Positions 57,622-64,000 of a stretch of 64,000 bases of DNA are shown here, piece after piece. The number at the start of each line of letters is the position of its first letter. Positions within the stretch are counted from its first letter, which is position 1. Position numbers and translations under genes: made by a program. Source of the DNA: Trametes villosa (Eukaryota > Basidiomycota > Agaricomycetes > Polyporales > Polyporaceae); NCBI GenBank assembly GCA_002964805.2, contig PUDQ02000117.1:35173-99172 (forward strand), read 5' to 3'. The notes under the pieces were generated by a model. That model saw only the letters and a program-made list of their open reading frames with translations. It did not search any database and had not been told where the DNA came from.

Positions 57622-57919
57622 TTGAGAACGGAGGTCCGGAGAGAAGGAAGACCAGGATCGATTAGGGAGCAATCACGGTGGCAAGTCGATAACCGTACTC
57701 CGCCCAAGCAAACAACGCTTATGTAACCCTCTCTCTCCTTCCACCTCCACGCGGACTGCTGGTCATCCCCATCGCACACTCACTACATATCCCAATCCTT
57801 ATTTATTCGCAAATCCGCGGTCGGTACGCTACGACGGGGAATTCTTCGGTGAGCTCACTTTCACACATGGCATGGCCATCATTCAAATTCTCAATGACTC
57901 CAAGTCGTCTATCTAAGGC

Positions 57920-60548
57920 ATGCCGGGCCCGAAACGCAAGAGGCCGAGTGGTACCAAAAGTACCACTGCTCGGGGACCTCGAGGAGGCGGTACTGGCGCA
58001 AGCGCAGCTGGAAGGAACAAGGAGAACCAGTCTCCAGCAGGTATTAGTGTTCCACCTGAACCAGCGCTGTCGGCGGACACGGGCAATCCGCAGGGCGAAC
58101 ATCCTAGCACCGAGCCGCGCCGCTCTACTCGTCAAATTCATGCTACAAGCCACATCGACCCGCGCACGAATGCTCTCCGCGCCTTCGAGTTGTTGTATCT
58201 TACTGATACCTAACTCTGCACATACAGAGCTTGCTCTCAACCTTCGGCCAGGTGGTGTTACTCTCCGAATCCCGCCTCGTAATCGCCTCAACATGGATGC
58301 CTCGGCTAATGACGATCAGGCGGACGAGGATGAGCCGGATATGGACGACCTCCGGCTGCAACAAGGTTTGGGCTCGGATGACGAGGACTATGCGGAGCTC
58401 GAGCGTCGGAGCCAACGGAGGCGCCGCGAACAGGCCGAGAGCAACAACACGACCCCAGCAGTGGCTCAGACTTCCACTACGCCAAGCGACCACCGTCCCC
58501 CGAATTCTGCTCCCCCTGCTGCCACTACTACTCATCGCCCTCAGTCGGTGCGTTCAAATCTCCGCTTGATATCACCGCAGAACTCTAACTCTATTTTGCT
58601 AGTTCAACGCGACCGTGCATACGGGAACTGACTCATCGCAGACCATCCCCCGCACAGGCCGCCTCGCTACTTTGCGACGCGGACAAGATCATACGATTCC
58701 TCAGACCCCAGTCCAAATCCCGCCCATTCGTAGTATTGTCAATGCAACAGTCCCTCTCTCGTCATCGTCACTTGTAACGGCTGCTGCGAGGGCGGAAGGT
58801 GAGTAAAAGATCAGAACTGGTGTCCTTGCGTTGTTTGCATTCCTGATTTTGCCATTTCTTAGCATTACGCGCTGCGCACGCGCTCTCAGCGACACCGCCG
58901 CCCTCGACCGCTCAGCTTCCCATCCAGTACACTCCCTCCCCCGCGCTTCCAGCACTGGGCGGCGCGCGCAGGCACAGTGGCGAGTACTCGAGTAGCCGTA
59001 CAGGGAGTGACGAGAATGAGCCCGACGCCGCGTCGGCGGATGAGATTGCGCATCAGGAGGCACTGAGGGCGAAGAAAGCTGTCTACAACGCCCGCCGAAA
59101 GCGCTACAAACACTTCCATGACGACGCTACCGTATACAAAGCCATGCGGAAGACCGGGTTTCTTCTTCAAGTCACGTTCTCAACCTCTCTCCCTTTTCCG
59201 TCCGACGAAGCTCGCGATGAGGCCGTTCGGCTCGCATTCCAGGAAGCTCTGAGTATACTCCATCTCAACAACGACTTCTATACGCTGTCGACAGCGGATA
59301 TCAAGCTGGTGCGTACCGAGGCTCTAACCTTTCACCTCTATTGCTGTAACTCACTGCATATTTCGCGTTGTTTGAAGCTTCGACAGGAAGACGGCAACAT
59401 GCGTTCTCGCGTGCAGCGAGAAGTGAATGCGCGCCTCGCTATCGTATACGGTCTTGAACCCGCGCCCTCGGCGAACCAGGTACTCCGCAACAAGGAGCGC
59501 GCCGAGGCGTTGCTCAAGAACAGCTCGTTCCACTGTGAGGTATGTGCCTGGGCACGCGTCGCGCTGAAATTGTGATTGTTTCCCTCATTGCACATTGCTA
59601 GATCCCCGAACGTTGCGAGGGACTCTTCCAACATCCTCTAATACAGCAAGTCATACACGCCGTCTGGTTTAGTCATCGCAACGCTCTAGGCTGCCTCTAT
59701 CAGGAGCAATTCAACCCGATTCCACATCCCACCATTGCGCTTGTACTTACCTGTGTCAGGTCCATTGCTTCCTTCGCGCATGCCGCCAATGCTGACTCGA
59801 ACATGTACCTTTCAGATACGACACGCGATCACTACGTACCAAACCGGGAAGGTAATCGCAGCTGACTTCACAAGTTCGTCGTTCTCGTTCTACGACCAGT
59901 ACTGCAACTCGCTCGCGCAGATGGATGAGGGCGAGATGGGGTATTTCTGGCGCCATCACCGCCGGACCATCTTCAAGTCTGGGCTGTACGTTGCTCGTCT
60001 AATGCGTCTAGTACATGCTGATGTTCGCTCACAGTGAACGCGCTGGAGTGCGAGAAGATGAAGAGGAAGAAGTGGTGATTGCGCGCGCACCTCAAGACAC
60101 GATGAATCGCGAGATCGAGCGCATGCGGCAGAAGCTGATGTTGCAAGAGACCGACTGGGATCGCGGTCACTCAGCCAGCGACCTGCCTATCTCGAGCGGC
60201 GGCTCTTCCGCAAGCCGGGACGGCGATGCCAACGGTGGCTCGCCGGTGACCAGTGCTCACCTTCGTGCGTATTGTAAGGCTACGAGTCTACTGCCGTCGC
60301 TGACGTGACGTGCCCTCCGTTCGCCGACATGGACGGCTGCTGCAGACGACGTACAGGTAGTCGACCCCACCGCCCCTTCCCTCGGCCCTCTCCCATCTCC
60401 CGTAGCAGACCAGCAAAGCCACGCGCCCAGCACAGGTCCCGATCCCACATCTTCTATTTCCACCGGTCGGCTCGACGGCAGATCTGTCGTCGAGGTCGCC
60501 GCTGGCCCTTCAACTGTCAGCATCTCTGTCGCGCCCATCGTCGAGTAA
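57920..60548 (+). CDS. DUF6532-type protein
   Basis: Multi-exon gene starting MPGPKRKRPSGTKSTTARG (basic, disordered). Later exons give DASANDDQADEDEPDMDDL and a basic RRSQRRRREQ run (58294-58554), FNATVHTGTDSSQTIPRTG (58611-58799), RAKKAVYNARRKRYKHF and HNN/DFYTLSTADIKL (58862-59308). The conserved C-terminal domain has LLQ-VTFSTSLPFPSDEA, then HPLIQQVIHAVWFSHRNALG, QFNPIPHPTIALVLTC and IRHAITTYQTGKVIAADF, as in DUF6532 proteins that are multicopy in Agaricomycetes. The last exons are Ser-rich and end VSISVAPIVE before TAA at 60546-60548. The exon 1 to exon 2 junction near 58200-58228 does not fit in phase, so a frameshift or a missed exon is possible. Function unknown; nuclear by its basic N-terminus (inference). 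Confidence 0.75.
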
Positions 60549-61164
60549 GTCCGAGTCGGACACTACACGCGCTCTGTCCCAGTGGTCTGGGCTGCGTGCT
60601 TCTTGCTAGGATTCTGCTTCCCATACACGTCTCTTCTTCGCTGTGCGCCGCCCCGGGCCGTCGCCGCCTCTTCCAGGCTCGCTTCATCACACCTACTTTA
60701 TTCCCATAATGATATGTTTTACTGTAAGTATCCTTAGTAGCCGCTGCACGAGTGTTCGTTCATACATGCATAGTACATACTCCGACGCTAGTCCCCTTCC
60801 GACATATAATACCGCCTCTTAGTCACTACATACCGACTGTGCCACAACGCCGACGTCCCAGTCTCGTATCTAGAGCTGCATAATATACTTCTTGCTCGTC
60901 TTTGACCCACATACACGAGCCCAGGAGACTCCTCTTACCTCGCACGAACTGATTACTTTCCCAGGTCTGGCATGTCTACCATAGTGCTCGCAATGGAAGA
61001 CGTGCTTTGCGTATGGAGACAGTGCACTCGAGATGGAGACCGGAGGCCCCCAATGGATCAGCGCGGAGATCACCGATCTCCGTATATCGGGGGGTCGTCT
61101 CCATCGCTCCACCGAACCGTGTGGTACCATATGATACTCCTGGTTCCTGAAGCGGTTCCTGATG
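60549..61164. other. Intergenic
   Basis: About 600 bases between the DUF6532 stop and the F-box relic. No gene supported. Sequence downstream of the relic's exon 1 on the minus strand has no match to exons 2-3 of the intact F-box gene. Confidence 0.5.
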
Positions 61165-61743
61165 GGCATGAGACTGACGTATAAATAGAACGATGTGAGC
61201 TTCCCGCAACCATAGAGTTTTTGGCAGGCCGGCATCAAGGAGGCAGAGTTTTCTGTCTTTTTTATGTACGTAACATCCTTGCAAGATCAGGAAGGTGAGG
61301 TTCCGAGACGACCATACCAGATGCAGGAAGGTTCGGAACGGCGTCGCGAAGAAGCATAGGTCGAGCAGCGAGCTGGAGCTCTTCGAGGCTCATGAAGAAC
61401 GGGAGCTTCATGCGGAAGAGTCTTAGGGGTATGCTTAAGTCCACTTGCTTGGCGGAGAGCACGCGCAGGTTAGGAACCCGTTGCATGAAGACTTCTCCCA
61501 CATAGGCTTCTACGTCCGAGTACAGGTGAATCGAGAAAACGAGTGGCGTCCACTATTAAGGTCCGAAACGTCGTGAACGGTCGCGAAGGCGGATACGGGC
61601 AGCCTGAGCTTCAAGTTCGAGTCGAGCACTACGTTGTGCCAGAGCAGGAAATGTGCGCGGGGCGTCCATGCGCGACATACAAGAGCGCACGCGTGAAGGG
61701 TACGCCGCTGGAGAAGGAAGTCGCAAGTTTGGATAGACGACTT
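61165..61743 (-). pseudogene. F-box gene relic, inverted copy of the 45.8 kb gene
   Basis: Minus-strand frames align with exon 1 of the intact gene: SSIQTCDFLLQRRTLHACAL, VCRAWTPRAHFLLWHNVVLD, then after a frame change QRVPNLRVLSAKQVDLSIP, LPFFMSLEELQL, then another change, QGCYVHKK and KLYGCGKLTSFYLYVSLM. At least two frameshifts are present. The first 27 or so codons, including the F-box start, and exons 2-3 are gone. It starts 65 bases after the stop of orphan-family copy 3, against about 300 bases for the same codons in the intact pair, so a deletion removed its 5' end. Confidence 0.8.
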
Positions 61744-61807
61744 GTGAATTTGCGAACCCGGCTCAACCACACACCCCGCGTACAGCCAATAATTCAGGTA
61801 CAACAAC

Positions 61808-62981
61808 TCATCGTGGCAGTGGCCTCGGTACTCCAAGTAGCCGCTCTGTCCTCAATCGCTCAATCCCAACTGCAATGTTCTCTGCTGTCACTTCCGTTTC
61901 GGTTTCGGGAGACTTGTCGTCCTGCACTGCTACCTTTGCCTGGCACACGAACGTCCTATGCTCCGCACCTTTGAAGATATCGAATGGCACGGGAACCCAG
62001 AAACGCACCAGCCAGGTAAAAGGGCCGTCGTGGTTTGCGGGGGATATGAACCTCACCGGAGTCTCGATTGCGATACCGCGCTCAGCTTTGAGGGTTGGGG
62101 TGTCAGTGGGGCCGTTGCGCGCATAAATGAGGTTTCCGGAGTACTCGTCTACCCATATGTCGTACTCGGGCCGCGTGAGAATGGACTCGGAGCGTGCGGG
62201 GTGGTCGAGCGGCTCGGCGATTGCGCGAAACTGGATGTCGTAGTACCTGATGATGTCGCGGCCGTAGATGTGCGGCGGAGGCCTGGTATCTCGCGTCAGC
62301 CTGAGCGTACCAGCCCAAGCAAATATATCGCTGTGACGAGCAAAGAAACAGGTCAGATCGGTATACTGCGTGCAACCACGGGACGTACTGGTCTGCGCCA
62401 TCCCATAGTGTCGTGTGTTCCAAGTAGGGCTCGATTTTGAGCAGGTAGCGGTCCCGCCCGTGCATCTGAGGATATTGAAGCAATACGGGGAGATTCGTCG
62501 TAACGGCGTTCGCGGGCTCGCGCTCCCTCGCTTTCTCTGCGCCGCCCCCAGCGATGCCATCCATTGTCTCGTAAATAAGGTCCGTCCTCGGCCGGCTTGA
62601 CTGCCGTTGTAGAGTCAGGTTCTCGTCACGTCCTCTGCACGGAGAAGACGTCGGGGCAAAGGCCTGCTTAGCCGACGCCGGCTCCGGAGCACCTCGGCTG
62701 CTCAGGTTCATGTGGGACTCCGTGCGTCCGCGCGTCTCCGCCACTGGGTACCATTCTGTGGTGTCCTCCACTACGCCGGTGCTAGATGGAGATGGGATAG
62801 GGGGCGCAGTCGACCCAAGTTGCGCTGTGGGTGCGAGAGTGTCGTCCGGAGCGGTCACTGCGGTAGATGCGATGGGCATGGGGTCCACTTCGAGTTGGAG
62901 GGCTTTGATCTGCATGGCAAGGTTGCAAATGTCGTCCGCATGCTTCTGCGAATTTCGGAGTCTTTTCATGTTGTCGCTCAT
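61808..62981 (-). CDS. Orphan two-exon family protein, copy 3 (371 aa)
   Basis: Minus strand, exons 62981-62389 and 62330-61808, joined in phase 2 at the same position as in copies 1 and 2. It begins MSDNMKRLRNSQKHADDICN, then LAMQIKALQLEV. The C-terminal half is closest to copy 1: DIIRYYDIQFRAIAEPLDHP, RPEYDIWVDEYSGNLI, NGPTDTPTLKAERGIAIETP, VRFWVPVPFDIFKGAEHRTF and IERLRTERLL. The reading frame is intact. Copy 1 and copy 3 also share the DGPFTW motif, absent from copy 2. Function unknown. Confidence 0.8.
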
Positions 62982-63091
62982 GTCTAGAGGTTTGGGGAGC
63001 AAGGTTTGAGAGATTTACGACAAGGACGATGTGCGGAGGGTGATGTCGGGTTGCGTGAGGATGTGTATCGCTCATGTTGTCTCGCCTTCGG

Positions 63092-63136
63092 ATTTATACC
63101 TCTTGGAGCACTCGCTTTGTTCAGCAAAACACTTGG
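63092..63136 (-). promoter_or_regulatory. Conserved upstream block with TATA box, orphan-family copy 3
   Basis: On the minus strand CCAAGTG, then GAACAAAGCGAG, then AAGAGGTATAAATC. The TATAAA (63098-63093) lies 117 bases before the ATG. ACAAAGCGAG is identical to copy 1. Confidence 0.65.
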
Positions 63137-64000
63137 AGCATGAATAGATTGAAGCGAGCTGAGCGTGGCTAAAGCGGCTGCGCACTATTATCTGTCGAAG
63201 TGTTTAGTAGAAGCGGGTGATGAAAGCAATTGTGGACCGTACGCATTCATCGGGGGGTCGATCACAATATCATCGTGCACGGATGATGCAGATGTTCATC
63301 GGCCCAATAAAACGTGTACGGGGGATGCCATATTGTGAAGTCATATCACACGGAATCAAACGAGGGACTCCCACTGAGACAAACGACACCTGCTCAGAAC
63401 AATGCTACCGGCCAGTCTGAGTTGCTCGCTATTCAGCGACTTCGCTTATATGCTATACGCCACGCGAGTTTTCTATGCATTCTGTATGGGATCAGGTGGA
63501 GAGGAAGTCAATGAGAGCCCGCATATCGTGGTAGTCGGCGTACTGAGGACTCGGAGCGCTCACCAGTATCCCGAGTGGCTAATCCAGATTATCCACTGAG
63601 CAGCCACACACATTGGGGCGGCCGCCGTGCGCCCTGAGTGCGTGGCTACTCACTGAGTACTCACAAGCGGCCGTAGCGACCTGTGTACAACGAGCCAGAG
63701 TAGGGTCAATTGTTCCTGCATCCAGGCGAAGGACTACTGTACTTACTAGCGCATTTAAAAACGACGCGGCCCGGGGATGCACCAGCGGCTTGCGCTTGTG
63801 CGGGAGTGACTGCCGCTGTGGCCACCTATACTATTAATCTCTCTGGAAGTTGACGTTGAAACCCAGTTCCGTGTTTTGTTATCGCAGGTCTGGTCAATCT
63901 CGGAGACAAAATTCAAACAGGTGTAAACAACATACGTATGGGCCCTCATATACATGTATTATATGTTCCTGGGCGGGACCATCGTAAATGGAACGAAATA
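63137..64000. other. Intergenic to window end
   Basis: About 860 bases with short open frames only. I see no gene, repeat or transposon end. Confidence 0.5.

Overview
The window looks like nuclear DNA of a basidiomycete fungus, most likely an Agaricomycete. Genes are broken by many 45-70 nt GT-AG introns, and the mobile elements are types typical of that class: a KDZ transposase with a CxC2-like zinc finger, a Plavaka transposase and a Ty1/copia element. A DUF6532-type gene and a fungal EF-hand/ZZ multidomain gene fit the same group. One ordinary housekeeping gene is present, an M17 leucyl aminopeptidase at 0.8-3.4 kb. Nearly everything else is accessory: orphan genes, F-box genes and their relics, transposons and repeats. 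All identifications come from reading motifs; no database search was run.

Layout. 0-3.4 kb: the end of an unknown gene, then the aminopeptidase. 4.0-5.2 kb: first copy of an orphan two-exon family. 5.9-7.3 kb: a SINE-like element and a G-rich degenerate repeat. 9.7-13.3 kb: KDZ transposase on the minus strand. 14.9-27.8 kb: a co-directional block of unfamiliar genes (816 aa orphan; 560 aa basic protein; GATA-like zinc-finger protein with acidic repeats; 344 aa protein with heptad repeats; a degenerate 20-residue-repeat gene; a small gene with a HicA-like fold signature). 29.4 kb: a heme oxygenase relic. 30.5 kb: a second SINE-like copy. 30.9-42.3 kb: a large minus-strand EF-hand/ZZ gene split by an intact copia element (31.9-37.6 kb) with identical LTRs. 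44.2-47.1 kb: second orphan-family copy followed by an F-box gene. 48.2-49.8 kb: another F-box gene, with an in-frame stop. 51.2-53.7 kb: an EF-hand/ZZ relic beside an N gap, a MITE with 8-bp target duplication, a solo copia LTR and an F-box relic. 54.1-57.6 kb: Plavaka transposase. 57.9-60.5 kb: DUF6532 gene. 61.2-63.1 kb: an inverted copy of the orphan gene plus F-box module, with the F-box gene dead.

How parts relate. The three orphan-family genes keep the same length, the same phase-2 intron and a matching upstream block ending in a TATA box, so promoter and gene have duplicated together. Two of the three copies carry an F-box gene directly downstream. The copia insertion supplies a clean reconstruction test: removing it with one copy of its GCGGC target duplication joins two reading frames of the EF-hand/ZZ gene. 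A solo LTR 16 kb away confirms the same unusual LTR ends.
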